Of a stretch of 64,000 nucleotides of DNA, positions 22,626 through 41,480 are shown one piece after another (position 1 is the first letter of the stretch; every line of letters begins with the position of its first letter). Source of the stretch: Scatophagus argus (lineage: Eukaryota; Chordata; Actinopteri; Scatophagidae); contig NC_058506.1 of the NCBI RefSeq assembly GCF_020382885.2, forward strand, positions 11,510,318-11,574,317. The letters are read 5' to 3'. The notes under the pieces were generated by a model, which saw only the letters and a list, made by a program, of their open reading frames with translations, ran no database searches and was not told where the DNA came from. The position numbers and the translations under genes are program-made.

Positions 22626-25600
22626 TACACACACACACATAGTTCAACAGAGGAAGACAAAGGAAAGAAAATCAGATAAGAGAGAAAATCTTCCTGAGCA
22701 CAGAGATGTTTTCTTACTGAGGACCACCACAGATTTAGCAGTAGTTATAGTGGTGAATTTTACCTTGTAGGTAAAAGTCTCAGCGTGGAAGTGAACAGTA
22801 TGCATGTCCACTTCGTTGCCCATTCCCAGTAGATACCAGTCAACTTTCTGTCCCTGTGTCATCACCAGCCCATGGAGGTTACCATACAGCTTACCATTGA
22901 TCCCTTCAATGGACACATTCATACAGCAAGATCACCACACACACACACACACACACACACACATTCAAAATGAGACAGTCACGCAAACAAATGTAACAGG
23001 AAAAACATAATTTACACTTTCTCTTGTAACATGAAACACTAATCATTGCAAACTGCATGAGTACATGAGTAACTAATACCATTTGATTCAATTTAGTTCA
23101 ACTTTTATTTCTATGTGCTGAGCCTTGCACACTTTTATTATATGTCTTGTGCATTTTATTGTATTTTATATACATTACATTTGAGTCTATGTGTGTTCTA
23201 TTATTTTCACCGGGCTGCAAGATGATTTCCCCCTTGTGGACAATAATATAATACAGCAGCATAGTTTCATTGTCAGTTGATCCCACCCATCGTATTTCCT
23301 GTTGTTCCATTTTTCTCATGAGGATCAATAAATCTGGACTGAACAGCTGTATTCTCTGTGCCTCTCGATCTCTTACCGTGCATCAGATTGCTTTCCTCAA
23401 AGTCTTCACCAGGCTCGAAATTACCGGGGTCGACACCAAGATATTTTTTGATGTTGTCGTCCATGTACCAGGACTGGTTTTCATCATGTACCATGAAGAG
23501 CAAGGCAAACTCCTTCTCCACATCAACCCTCTGTCTGTCGGGCCCCCGCAGAGTACCAGGCCTGCATATAACAAGAGGCCCCAGGAGGCCACTGTGCAGA
23601 TCCTGAGCAGAAACAAATGAATCCACTCCATCACAAACATGTAATTTTAAACTCCTACCTAAACATGCAAGTTAACACAGTCTATTAACAGAAACGCTAT
23701 AAATTATGTGCTTCCATGTGATTGTTACTGTATACAGGAAATAGTTACCCTAATGAAATCAACACTGGAGTAGTAGGCGTAAGAGATGCAGTTAGGATCT
23801 GAGACCCCTGGGCCGGAGCTTTCAGGAATATCCCACGTCAACTCTATTATGAAGCCTGAAAGAAAGAGAACATATCAGTCCCGCTGCTTGTGAGAAAAAG
23901 GTGTTTTGTTAGAAACCACCAGCAACAGCATGAATTTTATTTATCTTTTCAAACTGGAATCTCACCAGGTTTGACTGGAATGTGCGCACCGCTGGCCTTA
24001 ACTCCATGGGCAGTGATAGAGTACGGCCGGCTGGCTTTGTTCTTGAGTGTGATCACAATCTGCTCTCCTACCTCTCCTTTGATTATTGGACCTGCAGGGA
24101 AAAAGAAAACCCATGTCTTCTTCCATCTTTTCTTGGTAAACAAAAGAATCGTAATAAAGAGCAGCACAGCTTACCAATAATTCCCAGGTGCTCTTGGTTG
24201 GGCTGCCGTTTCTTCTGAACCTCGAAGGTGTCATCAGTGTATTCTCTGTACACCACCTTCTTATATCGCGAGCCAATTCTGTTTTGCCCTTTCTCCACAA
24301 ATATACTACCTGGACTGGGAGACAAGAACCAGTTCGCTTCCATTACCAAACCGAAATAAGTCACCCCATTGATCACAGGATTTGCAACACTGCAACACTG
24401 AAATAAATCAACACACCTGTCCTCCGATCCAGTGCTGTGTTTCTCCTGCTCCCAGTTTCTGCTAGGTGAGTAGTCCCACTCGATTTCTTCAGCACTAATA
24501 AAATACTGCACAATCCTGGTTGGCTCTGTGCGTGAGTGCTTCACTTTGTGTTGTGGACAGAGGTTCACTCTGTACTGCTGCCTCATACCAGCTGAGTAGT
24601 GATCTGTTACTCTGCAGCTCACCTCATACACACCTGTGAGGAGAGTGAAAAGAGGTCAGGGATTTGGACACATGAATGGACGTGTTTGTGGCTCTTCTGT
24701 ATGTGCGGATATTCGCAGTTCAAACACACACACAGCAGTTGAACAAAGCATTTGTGTTGCAGCTCTCTTAACACACTTCAGTGGTTTATCTGGGAGAACT
24801 GTAGTGTTCAATTCGATTACATCTAGCTGGTGTTCCTCTTGATTGTTAATGCCCATTTTTCTTTGCACTGCAGTGCAAAGAGGCTTTGGCTTGTAAAAGC
24901 AAAACTATGACTGTTTTTCTTCTTCTTTGTTTTCTTCTGTGCTCGTACTATCTGAGAAACTTTAAAACTTTCCTCCCCTCAAAAAATGTACATTGCTTAT
25001 TGTTACTTCTCTTGGATGTGCAGAGTTTGAAATGAACAATATTTACATTTTTTCAGTATGGCTCACCACTTAAGTACTTCATTGTATAAATAACCATACC
25101 GAACACTGATGTCAGATCAGATCAAACGATTTTGTGAAACTGTATTTTTTTTAAGAAAGTTTAAGAACTGCACACCTAAGAACATCTAATGAAAAAAAGG
25201 TGATAGAATTATGAAGTTATTTACATCATTACATCATACTTTTACATCATTTATTGGAGGTTTTTCTTTAACTCAGTTTCTTTAACTCAACCTCAAAGAT
25301 ATCTCAGAATATTGTCAAACAACAGATACAAATACTCCAGATAGTTTTGACATTTCCTGTTTTCATTGCAGTTAGTGATGTTTCCTGTTTTCAAGTGTTG
25401 AGAGTGCACACGTCGCAGGAAAACACTCCCATAAAGGAAGAAGAGCTACCTGTCAAACAAAACCCAAAGCATGAATGAACTCTGACTGTGTGTATGTGTG
25501 TGTGTGCGTGTGAGAAAGGGATATGGTTTTTGAGTTTCACCACAGCGTGTGTTGGTGTGTGTCTGTAGGGTTTGACTTACCAGGAGTGTTTGGCTGCATG

Positions 25601-28600
25601 GCAACAGTAGCAGTGGTGTGAGGGAACAGGTTGATAGTGTCTCGTGTTGTGTTGTGCCTCTTGAAGGTATTCCCTTCAAAATAAACACCATGGATGTCCA
25701 CCTCCGTACCTAGACCAAAGGTGTACCACCTAACTTTGTCCCCAGCACACATCTCCAGTCCGGGAAGGTTCCCATACATAAGTCCATTTACAGCTGAAAT
25801 GAAAGGGATAATTTAAACCAAAAAACACAAAGTACAAAAATACAGATGAAAGAATGTGGCATGTGAGCTACAATTGAATAACAATGAATTTTCATATTGA
25901 ATGAACTATAGACAGTGAGGTATAACTACACAGCCCTCATCAAACACACTGATTACCATGCATCTTATTGCTCTCCACGAAGTTCTCATCATCAAGCTCG
26001 GCGTCCTCAATATTCTCATGCAAATACCAGCTCATGTTTTCGTCCATGACCGCAAACAGAAGGAAGAACTCCTTATCCACCCCTTTCTGTTAAACGATGC
26101 AAACATAGTTACAGTGAGTTTTATCAATCACAACTATTTAACAGGAAAAAAACAACTAAATTGACTGATTAAAGCCTTTTAAATGTGTGTACTTCCAACA
26201 ATTCTCTGAGTGACAGGGTGCATGCGAATGGATAAAAGCAACACCTGGGTTCCGTTCTCCCCGAGCGCTCCTTTCTTGCACACGAGTAGAGGTCCCACCA
26301 ATCCAGAGTTGGTATCTGAGACAGGATCGGTGGCAGAGTAGTATAGGTAAGGGATACAGGGAGAATCAGACGAAGATGGACCTTCTAGCACCTGCCAGAT
26401 GTATGTAAAGTTCTCCCCTGGACCAATGCTCGAGCCTGGCTTGTCAACACCTGCAGGATTGCACACAAAGAACTAAAACAATCAGCAGCCATCACTTCAA
26501 CAATCTACACAGAAAACAGTCAAAGGGATCATGATATTCTCTCATTATTTTGTTTAGTTCTCTTTCAGTGAATATAAAGTCTTGACAGTTACCATCTTTC
26601 TGCATCACTTTGTTTTTGCTGTTATTTTAATTTCCTAATATCAATTACAGCTGTATAATTCTACACATGCTCATTTTAAGCAGTTTAAGCACTTTAAGTT
26701 CATGAACCAGGAGGTGTTTGGAAAATATGCCTCTAAATTGAGCCTGAAAACTGTTTTCCTTTATTGATTTGGGGCATTCTAAAATTTAGTTCTATTGCAA
26801 CACATTTCAGGTATGAAATAACTTTTTGATTTATTCTTTTTATTGAAAGTGCACAGATATTCTAACCCATTTATACTAAACTTTTCAGGATGAATACATG
26901 CAGAAAAAATTCTCAGCTGCCATATGAGCATCAGTTCTCTATTCAAATGAAATGAAGGCATTAGTCTAGCCAAAGCAGCCAGGAATACTTTCTTCAGTTC
27001 AGTCAATATTCATGCAGATTTTCTGTCAATCTGAATGTTATCCATGAGCTACTATTTCTGTTACAGAATACAATTAAATGAATCATCTCTGTATATTATC
27101 ACTCAAGTTGAAACATTTAAAAGATATCCCAGCCAGTGAAGTTTTTCCTGGCTGTGCAACTTCTTCCTCACCGTCGTCATAACTGCTTCCCTGGAAACGT
27201 TTGTCATAGTGCAGGCCATGTGGATGGATGCTGTAGTTTCGATCAGCTCTATTCATGAATGTCACACTAAGAGTATCTCCTTCCTCTGCCCTCAAGACTG
27301 GACCTGGACAAAGGTAGGAAAACCCTTTAAGTCATCGATATCCAGACAAGGAAGTGTGAGATTTCTGGGAAATCAGGAATCAGGGCTTACCTAAGAGTCC
27401 TAAGTGTTGAGAATCAGGTGGCCGAGTTTTTACTGTGGTGAAGGTACTGTCTGTGTACTCTTTGTAGATCACCTTATAGTAGCTACCGCCGATCCTATTG
27501 TCATCTCTAAGAAAAAATGTCTCTGATGCACTATGAAAGGGGAGTGGGGGGGGGGGGGGGGGGGGGGGGGAGCAAAGCACAAGCACACGGAAAGAGAAGG
27601 GCTGGAATAAATATGTGGCCTGGAGTGAAGCAGTGGCGTATAATATCTTTCAACACTCAAAGTGGACAAAGCACATAGCTGGCCAGTCAGCAGGGTTTCA
27701 TTGTGGGAGGACAGCGAACACTAACAAAGACACAATAACTACTGAGTCACTGCATAACTCCCGACACTGTAGCAACTTCTGAATACTGTAGTGTTTTATG
27801 AGTGCAAAACCCGTACTTGGACTTAGACTTTTAGACTTCTGATGCAGCTACCTTTACCATAAATCACCCAGACTATTTTGAAACACTGGTCTTATGGTTT
27901 TATTACAGTCATAAATAGATTTACTCCTCCTATCACTAGTTTTGGAGTGACATTAACCATCATCCTAACAAAAAATGAAGACACATTTTCAGCTTGTTTA
28001 AAATCTTCAGTGTTATTTAAGTATGACAACAGGATAATCTCATGTTCAAAGTTCAAATCTTTAGGTGAATGCACAAGCTTGGCAACAATTTTAAGGAGTA
28101 AAAATATTGACTGCTTTTTTACAGACTGCATGTGATGGTACCAAACTTTTGACAAATTGCACTAGTCTAAATAATGACTGAATCTGAATTACCCTCGCTG
28201 TTACTACTGATTAGGGTGGATGCAGCAGCATGGCACTCTTAATTTGATAAGGTGTCTGCCAACCTGTCAGCCTCAGTAAGGGATACATTGTTAATCAGAT
28301 CCTTTCCTGAGGGAGCATAGTTCCACAGGACTTTCTCCGCTGCCAGGAAGTAATTCCTCACAACACCGCCCATCTCTGTGGAGCCGACCTCACTGCCGCA
28401 CGAATTCACTTCATAAAAGGCCTGCATTCCAGCTGGAACAGATAAAGAGACACAAACATGAGACGGACCCTAACTCATGTATCAACTGTAAAAGCTTGTC
28501 TTGAAACTGGATCTTCAGAGCCTTTTAGGAAATCTTAATGACTCAAAATCAACCTAACAAGCTCTACATGTAAAAGTACCAAAGGTGTGGTTTATAGAGT

Positions 28601-31600
28601 GAATATTTGTTTTTCCTTTCTTTTAAATCATGGAAATATGAATAGGCCATTATGGAAAGTCTGGTATTCCACAAAAGAAAGGTATTTTACAAGTGTAAGC
28701 ATTATTCACAATATGTTGGACACGTATGGCTCAATCAGTTCGATCTTCATTGGAGACAACTTTAAAATACAAGCTCTGACAACACCTGGTTCTGACAAAA
28801 TAAAAGAGCTGTACCTCGCAAAAATGCATTCCCCCCATGTCAGCAGCTCTGCACTGTCCCACAGATCAAAGGTGACACAGAGGTCAAAGGTCAGGTACCC
28901 TACCCTGCAAATGGTCATTAACCTGGCAGGTCAGCAGCCACTTTCCTATTGCTTTTGGGACCATTGTAGCTGTAGCAAATGTGGCAGGGAACAGGCTGAG
29001 AACGTCGGTGCGGTGGCCACGGTCCAGCAGTGTATTCCCATGGAAAAAGGCAGAATGAATGTCCACCTCGTTACCCATGCCAAACAAATGCCAGGCTACT
29101 GCACGGTGCTGGCATAAGTCGATTCCGGGCAGATTACCAAACATGTACCCATTAATAGCTGTCACACAGAGAAGAGAACAGGCAGAGGTTAGAGGAGAGG
29201 ACAAAGAGAATGAATTGAGCTATTAAGCATTCTCGTAAACACTTCAAGGAGTCACTGGAAGTGACTAGCAAATCACATAAGATAAGAAATTAAAGAATTT
29301 TGGGCCAGCAGGATGCAGGGGAGTTAAAGGGAGTTATTTTTTTAGGATAAATAATATTCTTCTTAACAGCCAACTTTATGTGTGTCATTTTAGTATTATG
29401 CAATCTGAGAGAGACAGTCATTTCTCACAGTGCATCAGGTTTGACTCCTCAAAGTCTGGGTCTTCTTCGAAGATTTCAGCTGGACAAGAGCATCTCTGAA
29501 TGTTATCCTCCAGGTACCAACTGAGGTTTTCATCCACCACGGTGAACATCAGGAACACATCCTGGTCCACATCATTTCGGGCGGACTCTACCACAGATCC
29601 TGGCTGTGTCTGACCCTGGACTAGATCGTTAGGCTCCTTCAAGGTTCCTGCACACATGGAATAAGATGAGACATAGAAAAACATGCAAGGCGGAGATGAA
29701 AACGCTATTTAATTATATAGTCAAGCAGAAGAAAAGGAACATTTAATCCTTGTTTTGGGCAGAGGAATGAATCCCAAAATTTTTGTTTTTCTTAGGAAGC
29801 TTTCGTCTTCAGTTTTCTCTTTTAGTCATGAAGGGCTTAAGTCTTGGTAGTGTTGGCATAATTTACTTTTACAACAACAAGGGATACACTAAAAAACTGA
29901 TTTGATTTAATGTGGTCTTAAAATAATGTTTACAGAGAGGTAAACCAACAGGCAATACACGGACACATTATGATAAACATTTCTTCTGATGAAGTTTGAA
30001 GAGCATGTAGTCACATATATTTCTTTCTACCTTTCTTACAAGTAAGCAGAGCTCCAATAAGTCCTGATGCAATTTCCCTGGGGGCATCTAAGTGAGAGTG
30101 GTAGACCCAGGTCAGGCAGTTGGCATCGTCATCTGTAGGGGCAAATTCAGGTCTGACCTCCCAGCGGTAGGTGTAGCTGCCTCCTGGGGGAACAGAGTCG
30201 TCCATCTTCATCTTGTTCGACGTCCCATCTGGATAGAGTGCCCCTGGAAGACAAATACGACATGTTTACGCTGGGATCACTCCTCTTCCTCTAAAGTATG
30301 GACAGCAGCAGTTTTGCATTAGCTGTGCTGCAGAATGATATAGAAAATACTATGCAAGAACTAAATGATTGATCAACTGCAAAACAGGTTCAATAATCTT
30401 ATGAACCTCTTGTGGGTTTTATCTCTATTAAGCTTTCAGGCTCTGCGTTAGTCAGTGTGATCTATAAACACATAAATTACCTCAGAGTTGGTGACACATA
30501 TTACTGGTACTCTGACCTCTGTACCAGTTTGTGGTTGTCAGATGACTTGGTTTAACGTAGATTTAGCTTATTTTATCAGTTTTATGTCCTGAAGTGCTGA
30601 TGCAACTCTTCTTCAACTTCCCTCCTCTATCCCATTATCTCTCTCCCGTTCCACCCAAGATAATAGTTTTGAAAACAAAATGTACTTGCTGTCTCATAAG
30701 AGATTGTTAAGGGATCTGCCTCAAAACACTCAGGCAAATTCCGAAACAAAGAATGAGTCCAGTCATGATCTGAGGGAAAACTTCATTTCAGTTTCACTTC
30801 CAGTTCCTTCATCTGCACAGCTGTGGGGGCTTGTTGCGTAACAAAAAGCTGTAAAATTCAGAGCCATATGTGACAGGGGAGGATTGAAATTGTGCTGTAT
30901 CACCTATTGTACCGGCCTAACTGGACTCTTTTAGTTCGTATCACATTTGTCAGCCCTTCTTCTTTTCAGCTTGCGGCTACAAGAGCCAGTGTGGCACTGA
31001 AGCATATGAGCAAAACATGTCAAGATGTTATGCTTTGAGAATTGCATTATGCAATACCACAGCTTTTGGGTAAATAACTCAGACAGCAGAGGTGATATCT
31101 ATTGAGCTGAATAATGTATCAGAATATGCAGACATTTTCAGATCACTGAGCCCGTGTGGTCAAAGGTTCGCACCGTTCTCAAGCAATGCTAATGAATCCT
31201 GAAGTTTTTTGGCATTTCTGCTTTATGTAGATAATGACAGCTGGAGAGAGACAGGAAAGGCAGGGAAGAGAGAGCAAAGGGCCCGGACTGTAGGTGAACA
31301 TGGGCTGCTTAACACATGATATGAGCTACCAGGTGAGTGCCCTCACAAGTGCTGTTTTCAGTGAAGAAGTGTCTCTTCTGTCTGAGGGAAATCTCAATGA
31401 TTGGTGTGCTTCTAGGTGTACATACTGTATATGCGTTTTGTAACACTATACCCTCTGAACTCTTGTCGTAGAAAACTCCATGGGGATGCATGGAGTAGTT
31501 CCTGGTCGCAAAATTCTTTAGGTGAACCACAATAATGTCATCAACCTCTGCTCGCAGTATGGGCCCCAGAAAGCCCAACCAGGTGGGACGAGGGGCCTGG

Positions 31601-33870
31601 TGGCTGTATGTGGCGTCTGTGTACTGTCGAAACATGGCCTTCTTATAAACACTGCCAATACGATTGGTTCCGTTTTTCAGGAATATAGATGCATGCCTGA
31701 GACAGAAGTGGAGAAAAGACATAAAGAACAAGACACAGAACAGAACAAGTCAGCTACTTGTCTTGGCTTGTTGGGCAAGGTCAAGGTCAGCTTATTGGCA
31801 CATTGAAAAAGGCAGCAATGCGGGATGACATGCAGTCTTTTCTCCCTATAATGCCACAGACATATTTGTTGCGATAAGGTCTAAGTGTAAGGAATGTTAG
31901 AGCACAAATAATGTAAAAACAAGTCGGATACTTAAATCTGGGGGTAAAATAAAGTTACTCTATGACATCCACTCTATGACACCAGCATGACAATAGTACC
32001 TAATTATTATTGCGATGCAGACTACATGACTGTGACCAAATAAGCAACTGCATGCAATTAAAACAAACAGAAGAAGCAAGTTGCAAACTACAAATATGGG
32101 GAATAAAGGCTTATAATATAGATTATAAATAAAGGCTTACAGCATGCTGTCAGATTTCACTAAAAGCTTCGATTTGTCTTTGAGATTATCTGACTCTGCA
32201 CATGCGACGCCACAGAACAAACGGTATGTGGTTGCAGGTCTTGAACAATTAGACTTGTTATTACCGTGATTACACGTTTCTGTGGGCTAATAACCTGTTA
32301 CTGGAGCTGTTGCAGACACAGTTTCACTACTGTGTATCCAGCTCATGAGTAACAGGGAGGAGGAAGAGGTTTACTTGAACTAGATTCATAAATGGGTCGT
32401 ACTGATAACCTCCCTGTCTGACAAAAGGATTTCAGGCAATGCTAAGAACAGCTTAGTGCTAATTTGCTGTCTCATTCATCCCCTTTAAACAACATTTCAA
32501 ACATTATGTTGGCATGCTTATTTCAGTATATGAGATTTGATCTTTTCTGTATTGCAGTCAATCTGTCAGTGAAATCCCATGCAACCGCATCATGTGACAG
32601 TTTTTTTCATGAAGAGCCAGTGTCATTAGTAAAAATGATAATAATAATAATCAATAAAACAGAAAGAGCAAATAGCCGATATGATACACTCTTCGGTGCA
32701 TGATGGAATAGTTTGGTTTGAGTACAACCAGTGAAATCTGAACATGCATTTGGCATAAGTCACACAGTGTTGGGTAAGCTGGTTGACTGAATCAGGAAAG
32801 TTCAGCATTTTACAAGGATTCAAGAAAAGATCAAGAGTGATCACAGTCCACCACCTTAGCAAATATTATGTCCATCATATGTCTTCATATGATGGATGGG
32901 GGGCGGGGTTATCTCAACCGTTCTTTAAGCCTTTCAGTTTATCCTGACTAAGTTTGTTTGGTACTTTCAATTACAGGTTAATCAAGGAGGTGGATGACAT
33001 TTTCTGTTTTCTATTACAGCTAAAACATCACTGTGAACACGGTGATGGTCACAAATAAGCTGTGAGGTACTCATTAACTAACAGATTGGCCCTTGACTGA
33101 TCTGAACAGAGACCAAAATCATAACACTGACTATATGCAATATACAGCATGACACTGGGGCAGTGAGGCTAGCAGTATTATTTGTGGACTCAACTATCCA
33201 TCTAAAACTGCAAAATAACTGGTAAGCATGCAGAAAAATCCTCAAAAATTACAGACTTAAGATATTCTCATTGCACCCTTTTGCATGTTTCTGCTTACTC
33301 TTGAAGTGCAAGAACTATAATAACGTGAAAGACAGTATTTGTGTTGAAATGCAAAAATCCTCGCTCGTTTATTACAGGGTTATCTGCCTGCAGTTCCTGT
33401 TTCACTTCGGTTCACTGACAAACTGCAGAAGAAGTGTCTCATCTTATACTACTCATACTCATCTTAAAAGTTTCAGAGGTCTACAAACGGTCACCTCCTG
33501 ACAAGACGACACAGAACTTAGACCTAAAACTTCTCTGGCTAAAATCTCTGTATTCAGATTGACGATCTTAAGTTTTAATTGCCAACAGTCCGAACTCGAT
33601 ACGACGTGAATGATCAAATGAGCTGGTGATGTCATTGATTTAACAAGCCTCACTGTCAGGACATATCTCCAAATATCTCCACGGTATCACAACTCACTCA
33701 TCATCTCCGACGTTTTTCCCGTTAAGGAGGTTTTTTCCACTGGGTGCATAATTCCACAAGTCCTCAATTATTCCCACATAGTAAACTCTCTCCCTCCCGC
33801 GACCCGCCTCCGCACCGGACAAGAGAAGTAACAACAAACAACTCATAAACAGCGCAAAAGTCGGTGCCAT
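21104..33870 (-). CDS. hephl1: Multicopper ferroxidase, hephaestin/hephaestin-like-1 type, GPI-signal tail
   Basis: Predicted secretory-pathway ferroxidase oxidising Fe2+ to Fe3+, with six cupredoxin domains. Exons in order: 33698-33870, 31452-31696, 30031-30243, 29429-29647, 28904-29158, 28264-28432, 27391-27530, 27172-27303, 26245-26450, 25957-26086, 25581-25793, 24417-24633, 24175-24314, 23966-24091, 23749-23855, 23377-23602, 22764-22903, 22432-22585, 22312-22326, 21646-21666, 21104-21192. They sum to 3330 nt, or 1109 aa. A leucine-rich signal peptide (residues 1-21) starts the protein. Trinuclear-cluster histidines: 128/130, 188/190, 1008/1010, 1050/1052. Type-1 sites: 318/361/366/371, 662/705/710/715, 1005/1051/1056/1061, as His/Cys/His/Met. 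Met371 and the start [20 protein letters not shown] favour hephaestin or HEPHL1 over ceruloplasmin. Domain 4 and the GPI-like end are more ceruloplasmin-like, so the paralogue name is tentative. Confidence 0.93.
21646..21666 (-). other. hephl1: Ferroxidase 21-nt microexon with a second upstream acceptor
   Basis: The in-frame microexon encodes EVKSGLT and has donor GTATTG. It uses the acceptor CGACAG. Eight bases upstream, another acceptor (CTTGTCTAG, exon start 21674) would give a 29-nt exon. In that frame TAA appears after VRQRSKVG, ending the protein before the hydrophobic tail. Confidence 0.65.
22312..22326 (-). other. hephl1: Ferroxidase 15-nt microexon
   Basis: Bounded by acceptor TTTCCAG and donor GTAAGA, in phase 1 on both sides. 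It adds ETSPM plus the first base of the next codon between the METTFTIE end of domain 6 and the tail. The matching phase means it can be skipped without a frameshift. Confidence 0.7.
22432..22585 (-). other. hephl1: Ferroxidase exon 18: copper-ligand exon of domain 6
   Basis: Encodes [16 protein letters not shown], providing His1050, Cys1051, His1052, His1056 and Met1061. These are the type-1 ligands and the two histidines linking to the trinuclear centre. The acceptor GGAGTAG is preceded by a GT repeat in place of a normal pyrimidine tract. Confidence 0.85.
22591..22639 (+). repeat. CA microsatellite abutting the ferroxidase exon 18 acceptor
   Basis: About 22 CA units with two CATA interruptions. 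On the transcript strand this is a GT (UG) repeat that ends only 5-6 nt from the exon 18 boundary at 22585. Confidence 0.9.
22935..22962 (+). repeat. CA microsatellite upstream of the ferroxidase exon 17 acceptor
   Basis: About 14 CA units. On the transcript strand it is a GT repeat starting roughly 30 nt upstream of the exon 17 acceptor (exon start 22903), where a branch point and pyrimidine tract would be expected. Confidence 0.9.
23095..23290 (+). repeat. Possible LINE/SINE 3'-tail remnant in a ferroxidase intron
   Basis: The sequence moves from AT-rich TTTTATT blocks to GGCTGCAAGATGATTTCCCC and TTGTGGACAATAA. This resembles the common 3' end of fish L2/CR1-clade retroposons, TTTCCCC then TTGTGGGACTAATAAA. 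No reverse-transcriptase coding remains. Confidence 0.35.
27546..27570 (+). repeat. 25-nt G homopolymer in the ferroxidase exon 7 acceptor region
   Basis: An uninterrupted run of 25 G. On the transcript strand it is poly(C), ending about 15 nt before the CTTTCATAG acceptor of exon 7 (exon start 27530), and so makes up most of its polypyrimidine tract. Length may be unstable or affected by assembly. Confidence 0.9.
30244..31451 (-). other. Ferroxidase intron 2, no embedded gene
   Basis: 1.2-kb intron between the exons carrying the first (His128/130) and second (His188/190) trinuclear histidine pairs. No repeat family or coding sequence was recognised. Confidence 0.6.
31697..33697 (-). other. 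Ferroxidase intron 1, no embedded gene
   Basis: 2.0-kb first intron after the signal-peptide exon. It contains a short perfect inverted repeat at 32871-32896. No coding exon or clear transposon was seen. As a first intron it is a likely place for regulatory sites, but none could be named. Confidence 0.6.
32871..32896. repeat. Short perfect hairpin, 11-bp arms
   Basis: TCCATCATATG and CATATGATGGA flank the 4-nt spacer TCTT. It sits in ferroxidase intron 1, with no terminal duplication that would mark it as a mobile element. Confidence 0.85.
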
Positions 33871-41216
<7,346 letters not shown>

Positions 41217-41474
41217 TCTGGGACCAGGCTCTGGGAGGAGCTTTAGGGTTACCTCAACAGGAAATGGACAGTTCTGGCTGTTCTTTCTGAGTAACTTAAG
41301 ATTTTTTTTTGTTTGAAAAGATTAAACAGGTCAGAAGTGGCGATATCATGTTATGAGGCGGGATATGCTTTGGAGAATGAGAAAACCTGAGATCTGTCCG
41401 AAGCAGGGTGTCCAGTATGGTGTTGCACAAGCACATTGACTAACTAGGATTGCATGGATGCAGGTAACTGGCAA

Positions 41475-41480
41475 AATAAA
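41475..41480 (+). terminator. tmem135: Candidate tmem135 poly(A) signal
   Basis: AATAAA 259 nt after the stop codon. Further AATAAA hexamers lie at about 42287, 42685, 42745 and 43531, so longer 3' UTRs are possible. Confidence 0.4.

Noticed and set aside
22591..22962. CRISPR-like or tandem functional array
   Set aside because: These are plain CA dinucleotide microsatellites without spacers. They are of interest only for their splice-site position.
28587..29117. 176-codon plus-strand frame across ferroxidase exon 5
   Set aside because: It begins with GTG and runs antisense to a well-supported coding exon, so it is a shadow frame.
21104..33870. Naming the ferroxidase ceruloplasmin (cp)
   Set aside because: The N-terminus and the axial Met in domain 2 fit hephaestin-type proteins better. 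The GPI-like end and domain 4 leave some doubt, so the hephl1 label is tentative.
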